From contig LLCB01000219.1 of NCBI GenBank assembly GCA_001414345.1, forward strand, positions 1 to 64,000: DNA of 64,000 nucleotides. The letters run 5' to 3'. A program made the position numbers and the translations under genes. Below are positions 23,126-34,356 of this stretch, one piece after another (position 1 is the stretch's first letter; each line of letters begins with the position of its first letter). A model generated the notes under the pieces. It was not told the DNA's origin. It ran no database searches and saw only the letters and a program-made list of their open reading frames with translations. The stretch is from Hymenoscyphus infarciens (taxonomy: Eukaryota; Ascomycota; Leotiomycetes; Helotiales; Helotiaceae).

Positions 23126-23964
23126 TTTCTCACACTGTCCAGAGAAGGACTTTAGAAGCCTGTCAAACTCCAGACGTTGATCCTCCAAACAATCAAGTTT
23201 CGCTCGTGTTCCCAGCTCGTCTCAATTTATTCCAGGTAGCATGAGTGGTGACACACGCCCCGCTGAGGACGTACAGTATTGTCCTACTCCCTTAAAACAC
23301 TTCTTTTCACCAGCGATCTTTCAAATCTCTCTCGATCCCTTTTCCGATCACCTCAAACAAAGTACCGGTATCCCAATCCGTAACCCTCCTTCGGGCCTCC
23401 CCAAAAACCAAATACAACGTATCACCACCTCCCATTCGCTTGGTTAAATACCCCTCCCTCCTCCTTCTCCAACCACCTCCTTCCTCACCCAACCAACATC
23501 CCCACATAAAAAACTCCCACACTCCCCACTCCCCACTCGCTAAACACACAAACACCATGTAACCCACCATCCCCAAAGCGCAAAGCCCCCAAAAGGACCG
23601 AATGCCGTTTTCCAGAAGGATGGTAACACTGCATAGAGTACCGATTCAGTACATACCTGACGGGGAAAAACCTGATCTGATCTAAGTTGGTTTAACCTGA
23701 TCTGCTTCTGACAGGTTCAAAGTAAGTATGCGTTTAAACTGTATGTAGGTAATCTATTATGCGATGCGTAACATGGCGGTAAGCTATCGATGCAGAGAAA
23801 CCAAGCTATGCGTGAGACTGCAAACTGCCATACATACGTCAATACAAGGACTCGAAGTAGACAGGCTCCCTCACATCAACGCAAAGCCTACCTTGGACAA
23901 GTTTAGTCCAGCCTCAATACATACAGCCTATATACTGATACATACTTACACCACATACAATCCA

Positions 23965-24006
23965 GTACTTACCAATCCAGTACTTACCAATCCAGTACTT
24001 ACCAAT
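23965..24006 (+). repeat. 15-bp tandem repeat, three copies
   Basis: The unit CAATCCAGTACTTAC occurs two full times followed by partial copies. Non-coding. Confidence 0.8.
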
Positions 24007-24534
24007 CCCTCCCTTACCTTTCCTTGCTTTTGTATTCAACCCCAACCCCAACTACACACTAAGAGGCCTTTTTCTAGAAGCAAAGAAACGGGAAGAGCGA
24101 CGAGTCAACTTTACGCGCCCGGCCGGTCTCGCTACAAGTAGGTGCATAACCATCCCCCCATCCCACCACCTTTCCCCTCTAAAGTTTCATGTTTCATGTT
24201 TCACATCTAGTTAGTGAAGGAGAGACGAGACGATAGGTAGCGTTCGTTTAATAAAGGCAAAAACACGCTCGCATACTCGGCAGTTTCCAAGCGAGGAATG
24301 GATAGGGCTTTTTAAGAGGGGGGATAAAATTGCTCTGATAATCTGATTTGATATAAGATTTTGGGTTGTTGCTCTGTATACACAGTTGATCTTTTCGAGT
24401 AGTTTCTTCAAACACACGTACTTACCTTGACATGGTGTTTTTATCTGGAGTGAAGTTGTGGTTTAACTCTATTATTCCTTGCTATATTTTCGACAGGCAT
24501 CACTCACTTACTCTTACCGTCCCTTCACTGCAAT

Positions 24535-24668
24535 TCAACTCACTACATTTCAACTCACTACATTTCAACTCACTACATTTCAACTCACTACATTCCAACT
24601 CACTCCATTTCAACTCACTCCATTTCAACTCACTCCATGTCAACTCACTCCATTTCAACTCACTCCAT
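24535..24668 (+). repeat. 15-bp minisatellite, nine copies
   Basis: The unit is CAACTCACTACATTT. Later copies carry TCC for TAC, and one has CATGT for CATTT. Because 15 is a multiple of three, all frames stay open and create spurious repetitive reading frames on both strands. Confidence 0.9.
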
Positions 24669-26473
24669 GCTACCCTCACCCCCTTCTTCCTCACTTGCAA
24701 CCACTTTTTATCACTCCCCCACTCATCTTTCACCCCGCAATCCATCACTTCCACCATACATCTCTCACCCACCCACCTTACCATTATCACTGACCAAATC
24801 TCAACATCCCATTTCACATCAAAAGAACAATCTAGAAAAGGATAAATATTTTTATTTTTGGTATCGAATCCACTCGAAATTACTTAAGTTATTAAACCAC
24901 AAAAACAGACATAGGACCCAGTCCCTCAGTCCCTCAGTCCCTCAAACCCGTTGAGTCTTTCCTCCCCACACCTCTTTCCAGCATCTCGTATACCCCCATC
25001 CCCCTTGCACAGCAAAAAAAAGGGATAAACCCATGAAAGATTTTCGTCCCTCCAAAAACCACCATCCCATAACCGATTTCAGGTCAAGTGAAGTGTTTTC
25101 AAAGGAAAATATAGTCCAGAGATGAAGAAGACTATATCCCCGCCTGTTAATCAATACCGAATGAGAGAACTGTTGTCGAGTGAAGTGACCCAGAATCCGA
25201 AATCCCCAAAGAACGAGGCGGTACATTTCGTGGAAGTTCAGGCCTGACTAGCAGGACTGAAAATCCATGTTGAAATCCCCAGCGTTCGTCGAATGAGTAA
25301 TTAAGGTGCATTGAGTGCCCCATCTCGAGTAGTCCCTCAGCCAGATATCTCAAAAAAAAAGACAAGCCAGAGTTTTCGTCCAAAAAAACCACGGTATGAC
25401 CCGCACAGCGAGAAGCCCAGTGATTGCCGTCAGAGAAACTCTCAAATCTCCCATCCCATGTCGTCGACATGCAAGCATGTCCTACCAGAAGTTCCCAAGG
25501 TTACAGTCAATGTAAGCCCCAAAGATCCCAGCCCAATTATCATATCCCAAGTCCCATTCCCCTCCCATTTTCATATTTCCCATCATGTATCGTATTCCCA
25601 AAATTTATCCCTTCGTTTCCCCAAATCCATGAACCCGGTATTCCCTCCCAAATATGTATTCCCCAAAAAATGCAAATCCCCAAAACGAAAGAGACATCAA
25701 GCCATCCATGGTATAGGTGTAATGCTTCGGAGGAAGGACAAAGAAGTGATCGTCGTGTTATGGTTGAAGGAAAAAAAGGGGGTCGTTTTCAAATCGAGGT
25801 CGTATGTTCATGACGAGAAAGAAAAGTTCGTAGTGATGGTGTTGGTTGTTGCTGTTGGGGTATAATAATCGCAGACGACAAAAAATCGAAAAGAACAATA
25901 TCTGTGCCGTGGACAAATATGTATAAAAAGCAAAACAAAAAACAAATGTATCCCGCGCGCGCCGATAGATCCTGCATTGCTGCGTGTTCCCCTTTCTTAG
26001 GTACTTTCTTGATGACCATGTTAAAAAGAAAAGATTTGTAGAGATCCCCTGTTTTGAAAATGCTCACAAAATACCCCGCCCGGATCCTGCCATATGCTCA
26101 AGAGGAAAGGAAATACACCGAGCTAGCGGCTGTCGTAGATCATATGTAAAGTGTAAAAGAAAATCCGGTATCCCAAAAAGCAAAAAACCCGCTACGCTAA
26201 AAAAAGAGTATAGACTTGACAAAGGGAATAAAAAAAACGTATCCAATTATGTACTGAGAGGGGAGAAAAAAATGATGTGTCGGTTCTGTCCGTGTCCCGA
26301 AAGCTGTCGCTCAATCGCTGATGATGCTGAACGCCGTACCGTATGCCCCGCGGTGGAACGAATAATTGGTATCAAAATGCCGCTAAAGTTTGTTGAAGCT
26401 GTCCGCCCTTTTTTTGTGATGTGGTGACTCGGATCTCATGGAAACCGTGATGCTCATTTGTTGCCCTGGCTAG

Positions 26474-26491
26474 TACCCAGTATACTGGGTA
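26474..26491. repeat. 18-bp perfect palindrome
   Basis: TACCCAGTATACTGGGTA is its own reverse complement. It lies 36 bp beyond the stop codon of the minus-strand gene at 26527, so it could lie in its 3' UTR or terminator region. Confidence 0.8.
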
Positions 26492-26526
26492 GTAGAGTAG
26501 TTGGTGAAAGTACTGGGCCTTGGTTG

Positions 26527-27558
26527 TCACATGGTAGTCGCATAGTCTTGGAACCGACTATCCCATCCAAATCCTCCATACCCGACACTAACGCCACATG
26601 GTTGTTGCGCTAGCATACTAGGTAATGGGAGACATGGTATAGGTGCGCTAACTTGTGGTGAGCTGTAGTAGAGTCCGGCAGTCGAGTATGGTTGACTGAA
26701 CGATGGCGTTGGAGATGGTAGCTGATGTATCTCATGTACCGCCATGTTGGCCCACATCGTGTTGGTGTCAGAGGAAGAAGTGGTGCTTGGGCTTGAGGGG
26801 AGTACTCTCCATGAGTCCACTGGTGCCGGAACTGATGTTGAAATACTTGGCTGCGACCACCATTGTGCGCCTGCAGGAGAACTTGGCAACAAGGTTGGTG
26901 GACGGACGACGTCAACAATGCGTGGTGGAGGAGGTAATAATGGGAGGAAGAGGTTCATGATGTTACTCTTGACCTCTTCACTCTTTCCGCATAATAGCTC
27001 TCCTTGCCCATCTTCTTCTAATCCTTCTAGAGCAGACACGTGCGTTCGGTAGACAAACTTGTTGATGGCTTGAATGAACTCCTCGTGTATCTTCTTGACT
27101 TGAAGCTCCTTTTCCGACCAGCTATACGTATTGGCTGAGATATCCACGCAATGAACCTCCTTGTGGTATTCGATTAATGATTCGATGGAGTCGGGTGTGA
27201 GTTTGAATGCGACCTCGTTTCTTAAAACCATATCCACGTGCACAATATAAGCTTCGACATGGACGAGTTGATAGTTGAACAGTGCTTCGACCAGAGGGTT
27301 ATCATCCTTGCGCAAATCGGCTTCAGGTGCTTTTTGCAACATGATCGAGGTGAGAGTCCAGATAGCATTGACGTTTGATAATGTCTCGGTTAAACATCTT
27401 TGGTGCTGTGGTACACTGTTGAGAGGCCTCTTGACTCGATTGATGCGCTTGAGTGTTTGGGTTAACCATGGTTCCACTTTCGAACCTAATACCACATTGA
27501 CTGAACTGGCCCTTGGTGCGAAAGCTGCCGCGGAAGCGGGTAATAATTGAGGAGGCAT
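26527..27558 (-). CDS. Hypothetical protein: helical N-terminal half, Pro/Ser-rich C-terminal half
   Basis: A single exon of 343 residues starting at MPPQLLPASAAAF. An in-frame ATG at 27798 would add 80 residues of low-complexity, Ser/Thr/Pro-rich sequence, so I prefer 27558. Residues from about 25 to 195 are predicted helical (EPWLTQTLKRINRVKRPLNS, ALFNYQLVHVEAYIVHVDMV, EEFIQAINKFVYRTHV). From about 205 it is rich in Pro and Ser and low in charge (LFLPLLPPPPRIVDVVRPP), ending in aromatic and Gly residues (GYGGFGWDSRFQDY). There is no signal peptide, membrane segment or motif I know. The balanced helical half argues that this is a real gene. No function is assigned. Confidence 0.65.
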   Translation of the reverse strand: MPPQLLPASAAAFAPRASSVNVVLGSKVEPWLTQTLKRINRVKRPLNSVPQHQRCLTETLSNVNAIWTLTSIMLQKAPEADLRKDDNPLVEALFNYQLVHVEAYIVHVDMVLRNEVAFKLTPDSIESLIEYHKEVHCVDISANTYSWSEKELQVKKIHEEFIQAINKFVYRTHVSALEGLEEDGQGELLCGKSEEVKSNIMNLFLPLLPPPPRIVDVVRPPTLLPSSPAGAQWWSQPSISTSVPAPVDSWRVLPSSPSTTSSSDTNTMWANMAVHEIHQLPSPTPSFSQPYSTAGLYYSSPQVSAPIPCLPLPSMLAQQPCGVSVGYGGFGWDSRFQDYATTM

Positions 27559-28575
27559 TGTGTATGTGTGAGTGGGATGAAGATAACTAAGCGGGTAGGG
27601 CGAAGCGATACAAGTATATGCGACGAGATGTATCGAGGCTGACGTTGGATTTCCGGAGTGAGATATGGAGCGGGTACGTACGGTGGGGTGATGGGTAGTA
27701 ATGGTGCGATTGAGGGGGGGGGGGGACGATTGACAAAATTCGAGAACACAAATGGAAGATAAAACAAAAGAAGTAATAAGTAGAGATAAGGGTCCCAACG
27801 ATTAGGGAATTATTTCTATGCCGATCAACGATCGTAAGGAAGAAAAGGTAAGAGGGAAGGGCTGAGCGGGCGATGGCGGGGGAGATATAGCAGGCAGCTG
27901 ATGTTCGCTGGGGGGGGGGGCATGGCAAGGAGAAGACAAGCAGACAAGCAGACGCAAGAATGACAGGGGGACGATCTTGGCTGGCGCAGGTGGGTAATAG
28001 TGGGTAATAGTGGGTCCCGTTTTTTTCGCTTTTCGGTGGGTGGAGCCGGCAGCGCAGCGGAGGAGAGTAAAGAGTGACCCCTGTCGAAAAAAAACGAGCG
28101 AGGATGTCGGACTGGCGGGAGACAGACGAGGCGGTGCAACAACGTGCATATCTGCTAAACAAACCTAAGCGGAAGAGGAAAAGCCCTCTACGCTTGCTTG
28201 CAACTTGCTTGCACTTGCAGCCCAAGAACCCACCGGAAAAGGAGCAGCCGCCGCAGAAAGCGCAAGGAGAGTGAGGAGAGTGAGAAGCGAACGAGTAGCT
28301 AACAAAAAAGAAATCAAAAAAGGCCCGTACTCTATACCATGGGGCAAACACAGCCATGTTCCGGGACCAACGAAGCTGAGAGCTGCATCCATCTGGCAGA
28401 GGCAAAGGCAGAATCTTGCCTCTTGCTTGCTGCTGCTGCTGCTGCCGCTGTTCAACTCGACGCCCACTAACAGCTGGGTTACCCTTTTCATCCCAATATT
28501 CATGCGCATGTCATTTCATCGTGTCCGACAGAACCAGTCATGACGACCAACATCGTCAGAGCCGTACTCCGTCAA

Positions 28576-28600
28576 CATGGCATGGCATGGCATGGCACAG
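28576..28600 (+). repeat. CATGG pentanucleotide repeat
   Basis: Four to five CATGG units in a row; non-coding. Confidence 0.8.
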
Positions 28601-30099
28601 AGCATGGCAAAGTGGCACAAGCGGTCCAGAAGAAGAAAGCATACTGCTGGCACTTGCTTGCTCGCGGGAAAGACAATTACACCACGCCAAAACCCCATCA
28701 ATGGGCCCATCGCTCTGCTGCCACCTCGGTCCACTTCTACCGGCTGCCATGGTTGAGCGTCGTTGGGAGCTGCAGTGAGCGAGCGCAGGGCCATTGATTA
28801 TGTCAATAATCGCCGGGAGCGTTGTCGAGACATCATTCGCGTGGCCAGGAAATTATTTGACGCCATCCGCCTGTAACGGCCGCGTCTGGTAAGTCGTGCA
28901 AATTGCAGCCCATACATCGACTTCCGCTTTGGGACAATATAAAGTTTCCTTCTAGACGTCTGCTCGGAGACCAGGCAAGCATGCGCGTGGCGAGGGCTGA
29001 CGATCCCATCTCGGCGATTCAATCTCGCGAGGCCTGTGTGACGGTCGTGGCCTGGTCATCCCTTCTTGAAGCTGTTGATAGGATTCCCGGTAACTTTTGC
29101 AACCAACCTTCCTTTGCACCCGGGAGCGACGGCTTCGCATGGCTTGAGCAGACGAGTAAGTAACTCTAAAGGAGAGTGAGAGTACGGATACGGTAACCTT
29201 CCCATCCTTTGCTCCGTCTGCAAGCGCGGGATGGCCTGGCTTCTCGATTATTGTATTCCCGGAAGCGACGTCGATGACCTGCAGCGCACTGCGCAGAAAG
29301 CGCGCAATGGTACATGCCATGTCGTTGATGTGTGAAACACCTTTCCATCTGATGCATCTGCTGCAGCTTCTGCTGCTCGGTCGGTTGATCTCCTCGTCGG
29401 TGGTGAACCTCTCGCCAGGTCCAGCTGCCACTGCATGGCGTTGGGTCGTTCAAGTGTAGCAGTCCCGTCGATGTCGAGTCGCGCGTGGCCTTGGACTGGC
29501 TGGATTGAGGGCCGTCTATTGAAGCTTCCTGACCAGAAGAAGGTTCTCCTGCATGAATAGCTTCGGCTCCATCTGGGGTACTAGTACATGTTGCGTGAGA
29601 CCAACCGCGACGCGCTGTTGCCCTCAATCTCCTTCTCAGACGCAGAGGAATGGCGTCTTGAAGGTGAGTCCTAGAGTCTTCTGGTTCCTGAGTCCCGCCA
29701 TTTCCCACGAATATCCAGGCATTTCCGGGCTGGCCCTGGGCAAGTGTGAGTGTAAAGAGCGATGTTCGAGCTGAGGAGCGCTGGTGACCTGTCGATGGCT
29801 GGTGGGAATGGACTCATCCTGGTTGAGAGTCTCTCTCTCTCCTTGTCAGGTGAGGTGAGAGGGCCGTTTGGCGTGCTCATTCGTTGGACGTTGATTTTGA
29901 CGAGAACGCTGATGCCAAGACACGCCGCTTCCGCACGCTCATTGGGCGTTGAACGGTCAAGCCAGACGCACTAGCAACGTCTTGTCTTCCCTTTTCGTTT
30001 TGACATCGGAAGTCAACCTTTCCCTCTTTTTGCAAGTGGGCATGGACGAGTGTCCCAAAAGGGCCAAAGGGCGCATTGCAGATTCGACCATTCCACCTC

Positions 30100-30128
30100 C
30101 ACCTGTTCCTGTTCCTGTTCCTGTTCCG
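30100..30128 (+). repeat. CCTGTT hexanucleotide repeat
   Basis: About five CCTGTT units in GC-rich non-coding DNA. Confidence 0.8.
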
Positions 30129-32772
30129 AGGACCGAAGCAAGAAGAAACGAATACGTGAAGCACAAAAAGAAAGACCAGCGCACCACGGCGGCGACTTTG
30201 CCCCTCGCATCGAGTCTCTATGAGATGCACCTGGTGTGGCGACGATGCGCAGTGACGGGAGTGTGGCAAAGCGAAGGCGGGGCAGACCCTGAGGTCGGCG
30301 CGCACTGAGGCCGTCGAAAGTCCAAGAGCCGAGGCAGGGAAGCAGGGAAGCAGGGAGGCAGGCATTAGTCATCGTGAGTTGTCTTCAATTAAATGTCTGT
30401 GCACTCTACATTTTATTCAGGGGGGGGGATAGTAAGGGAAATCTCATCTATTTTTGGGGTTTTCGGGAGCTCCGTGCTCATCCGAACCACACACAACCTG
30501 GAACCACTCGAGAGAAAAAAAACAAGCGCAGATGGAAGCGCATTCAGGCGCGGTCTGAGCGTATAAAGATTGCCAGCATATCCTGACTAAATTCGACTTA
30601 TACGTTGACTACTAATCGTATCCGGCAACTCTACAAATCTGAAGAGGCAAATGGTGCCGAGAGATCTCCCAATGACGCTCCCGCGCAGATCTGGTCTGGA
30701 CAACCTCCACTTTGAGTCTTTGACACGCATTTGTGTGTTGTTGAGGGGAACAGCTCACAATGCCAGCTTCATCCAGAGATCGCTTGATCAATTCTCCATC
30801 GAATCCCAAAGGAAACCCAGAAGTGCTGCAAGCAAGTCAACCACGGTCTTGACCACGGAATGGCCGTCACGAGACGGATCCTATGACCGTCTGCTCATGC
30901 AGGCGTGACCCAATGCATAGGTGAGGCTGACGATCACGACCTCTCTTCTGACCTGCCCTCCCAACTACCTCATTGACGCAGGTAAGCGAGCCCCTCGAAT
31001 ACTCCGCAGCCATTGAAGCGCTCTTCAGACCGTCGTAAGCCCGACAGCCGCAGGAGAGAAAAGAGATAAGAGACGGGAGCTGCATACACGAAGATTCTTC
31101 GCATGTGACTGACTCACCGAGTCCAGCTCTTCCAAGCCCCTCTGCTCTTTTTCTTTTCTCCGAATGGTTATCCCACTTCCAAGAAGTCGGTCAAGACCAA
31201 ACTTCCAGGTCACTTCAAAAGATGGGATGGAAGAATTAGCCGAATCCCAAAACACGCCTCTACCAACTCCAACTCCCAACATTCCCCTCCCCTTCCCCAC
31301 CTTGGACTGCGGCGGGGCCCGCGCATCTCATCGGCTTTACTCGAGTACTCCCGTCTCCCTCTCATCTTTAAGCGCCCAATCCACAAAGATTCCCAAACCA
31401 AACATTAAGCAGCAATGAGGCTTTCTCGGCCACAACCGGTGCATCCGTTTCAAGATTTCCAAACTTCTCATCCTGGAGCCTATCGATGCACGGTAGTTGC
31501 TAATCCCTGTTTATCTTACTTTACAACGTACTAGGGAGACGGGGATAAATACCCGGAACGAAGACTAGGAGGTATAAAACGCCTTTTATAGCCCCGTTTG
31601 CCTGCAGTTTAGTCGCGCTTTTTTTTTGGCTTTGGGCTTTCTGCAACGTAGACTCCATGACCCCGTCCTGAATGGAGACCGTTTCTTAATTATTCCTTTT
31701 TTCTCTTTGCTTTGGCTCTCGTGGGTCGCATGGCCATTAGGTCGCAGGGAGACGTAATCTTTTCATTTGTGGTAATACTTAACGGTGCAGGTTTAAGGGT
31801 GCATATTCAAGTCTTGCATCAGTAGCAAGCATCCACGTCGAGCTGAATGGTGGAGAGCTTGATCACTGTAGTCCAGTGAGGAAATGCATGAATAGAGGGG
31901 ATCTTCGCTGCAATGCAGATGGGGTTTCGTTTTGAGAGGTTGGTTGTTGAGTGAGAGGCGACGAGTTGATGTCGGAGCGTGGCTGTGCTGGGAGCTCTGT
32001 ATTATTCGGTGGAGTTGAAACATCTTTTTCCTTTTTTGGATGCTGAAACGGGGATTTGTTATTCGTTTTCTAGATTCAGGTTTTGTTGCTGTAGGTTGGA
32101 TGGGTGTTGCCGAGTGGAATATTGGCCTTATGGGAATGGAAATGCTGTCTCGAGGCTGTGCAGTTTGGGACACAGGGTCATGAGGCTAGGTGAGTACGAA
32201 TTTTTTTATTATGGAGCATCCGAAGAAGGCAAAGGCAGTGTGGTAAGATGGGAGATACCATATGGTTTACCCGCCAAGTTTCAACGACCCAAGTGGAATT
32301 TCTCCCTAGATGCCAGATAGAAATCATACTCGAATTCGGGTGTCTCGTTCTTGGATTCCAGAGATCTGCGCGAAATTTAGGGGTCTAACACTCCCATGGA
32401 GTCAGTTATTCTTCTCTAAATGGGGTATTCGTTTACTGTGTGTTTTGTTCTTAGAATCTGGTTCTTGGGTGGTATGGGTCCCATTGGAATAGAGGCTGTG
32501 TGGTTCAGGACACGGCCTGCTCGGGGACCAGGCAAGAAGCTTGGGAATCCCAAAGGCAAGAGTAATACTTCCATGATAGATAGTATCACAAGGTTATCTG
32601 CAACAGGTTCAAGATGCTCCTGGTATGATATGTCCCAAGTAGGACATCCGTCTGGAAGGCAAACAGACACCATTCCCAAGTTTGCCTCCCATCAACTCGA
32701 GGGAAAGAACCTCGGAGCTCCAAGAGCACCGCCCGGCGGTTACGCACTCTCCGTCTTTTACAAATACACATA

Positions 32773-33221
32773 CAACAGTGGGTGCAGGAATTCCGTGCGC
32801 ATAGGCCAGATTCTGCTAAGCTATACCAAAATCACTATATTTTTACTAACTTCTTCTACTAATTATAGAAGAACGCTCTATTAGATTTATATAAAACGAA
32901 TTATTAAGAGTAGTATAACCTAATACTTGAACCTCCTTAGCTTTTAATTAGGCTAGAGTAACTTAAAGTCTATGCTATAATAATCTCTTAGAGACTTTAT
33001 TAGTAAAATATTAGCTTTTAAAATTATATACGTAGCTTAGGAGTTATAACTAAGTAGTTAGTTAGGAATATGCTCTTCTTATAAAGCTCTACGTCTATGA
33101 TTATTATTAGGATATGTTATACTATATATTTACTAGTTTATAAGGCTGTAAAGAGGGTGACTTTTGGTGTGTTTTCGGCTAAATTTAGAGGGTGCGCACG
33201 GAATTCCTGCACCCACTGTTG
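32773..33221. mobile_element. 449-bp inverted-repeat element (MITE-like), RIP-degraded inside
   Basis: Perfect 29-bp terminal inverted repeats lie at 32773-32801 (starting CAACAGTGGGTGCAGG) and 33193-33221. They are flanked by CATA on both sides (32769-32772 and 33222-33225), a probable 4-bp target duplication. The interior is AT-rich with RIP-type composition and no transposase frame, so it is non-autonomous. Superfamily is not assigned. Confidence 0.85.
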
Positions 33222-33395
33222 CATAGTCGGTATACTAAGAATCGTCACAAGTGTTCTCTCATATGGCCCTACGGACAGGACAGTGAAGCGCTTCGGAATA
33301 AAAACTAACCTTTCATCTTGCATTTTCCCCAGGGATTAAAGTCCTTCATCAACCTAGTTCGCAGCATCGCCATTCTCATCGTTCTTAGAGGCCAT
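33222..33395 (-). pseudogene. 5' remnant of an unidentified gene with RIP-type nonsense codons
   Basis: On the minus strand an ATG in good context (33395) opens MASKNDENGDAAN, then TAG, VDEGL, TAA, SLGKMQDE. A possible donor (GTTAGT) follows. Both stops sit where CAG and CAA would keep the frame, the exact changes RIP makes at CpA. The frame then runs into the inverted-repeat element at 33221. The fragment is too short to identify. Confidence 0.35.
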
Positions 33396-33399
33396 GTTT

Positions 33400-34045
33400 G
33401 ATGTAAATCTGTGAGATATAGAGGGAGATAAAAATAGAGGTTAAGGATAAGTATTTGGAGATTAGAAATGGAAAGAGAAGAGGTGAGGTAGGAGAGAGCG
33501 AAGAAGACAGAAGTCTATCTTCAGACGTACGTAAGATTTTTAGAAAGTATTAAGTAAATACAAATCACCGATCTTTGTAAAATTGGTGAATTAATATAAG
33601 TATCTTAGAAGAGTCGAATAATGAACTCAAAAGTTTACATTTACGAGAATATTTAATTGAGATAATTAGATTTCGGCTTAATAATACTTCGTTACTCTAT
33701 TGGATTTATTTCATTCTTCGAATCTTTTTAGAAGAATAGTCTTTTTAAACTACTTTTTAGATACGCGAAAGATTTAAATTCTTCACTTACTTCTTTTAAT
33801 AGTCTAACTTACTTATAAAAGTCTTTCTATTAACAACTTATAAACTATCTTCTTAACTTATTATTACTTACTTAAAATTCTTCTAAAATGGGTTTTTATA
33901 CTTTTTCACTTTTTTTTTAGTATATATTAATAATTAAGCCTCTTTTTAGAAATCTAGCTTGAAAAAAAATCAGAGTTAAGTAAGAGCTATCTACTTATAA
34001 ACTTACTTTTTTAATAACGTATAAATTGCATATATTATCGTTGTT
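33400..34045. other. Entry into the large AT-rich block
   Basis: Composition shifts from normal to RIP-type across about 33400-33600. I see nothing recognisable. Confidence 0.5.
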
Positions 34046-34356
34046 TATAACGGCACGAAATACATACTACAGGAGAAGAGGCATATGAGAGTACGTTTAA
34101 GACTGAATAACATACGTAGATACTAGGCTCTAATATAGAAGAAAAGGAAAAACTATCCCTCTTCTACTCTAAGAGTAGGCTACTATATATAAGAGGTTTA
34201 GATAGTACAAAAGAGTCTAAAACTAAACAACCTTAGCTAATATAAAAGCTCAAACCTATATAACCTTCCTAAAACAGATAATATAAGACAATAACTACTA
34301 AAACCCTATACGTAGTAGGTACTCCTAGCTATCTAGGATAACGACATATCGTTATA
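34046..34356 (-). repeat. LTR of element A (3' in sense)
   Basis: 311 bp, the same length as its partner; plus-strand start TATAACGGCACG, end ACGACATATCGTTATA. Confidence 0.85.

Larger units (their letters stand above)
22021..26526. other. 4.5-kb gene-poor region
   Basis: It contains the GAGTA-rich patch at 22795-23125, two minisatellites (23965-24006 and 24535-24668), pyrimidine-rich DNA (24670-25010) and a purine-rich stretch (25990-26270). Small open frames exist on both strands, but none has a recognisable domain or a convincing spliced structure. Confidence 0.5.
27559..32768. other. 5.2-kb gene-poor region
   Basis: The first kilobase has runs of G and C (27715-27723, 27910-27919) and is probably the leader and promoter of the gene at 26527. 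Simple repeats follow (28428-28446 CTG, 28576-28598 CATGG, 30100-30128 CCTGTT). 29000-29900 is GC-rich with overlapping open frames on the minus strand; the longest has no ATG near its start and no domain. I support no gene here. Confidence 0.45.

Noticed and set aside
24432..24845. Open frames encoding repeats such as NSLHF on the plus strand and KWSEL on the minus strand
   Set aside because: They are produced by the 15-bp minisatellite, whose period keeps all frames open on both strands.
25147..25470. 107-codon ATG-started frame on the minus strand
   Set aside because: Composition is fairly protein-like, but there is no recognisable family, no neighbouring exon and no supporting signal. 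It is the best of the rejected small frames.
25984..26427. 147-codon Lys/Arg-rich frame on the plus strand
   Set aside because: It arises from purine-rich DNA and has no domain.
29166..29708. 180-codon open frame on the minus strand in GC-rich DNA
   Set aside because: No ATG near the start, Arg/Ser/Gln-rich composition without a domain, and competing open frames on the same strand.
32420..32884. 154-codon frame on the plus strand
   Set aside because: It runs into the inverted-repeat element at 32773 and has no domain.
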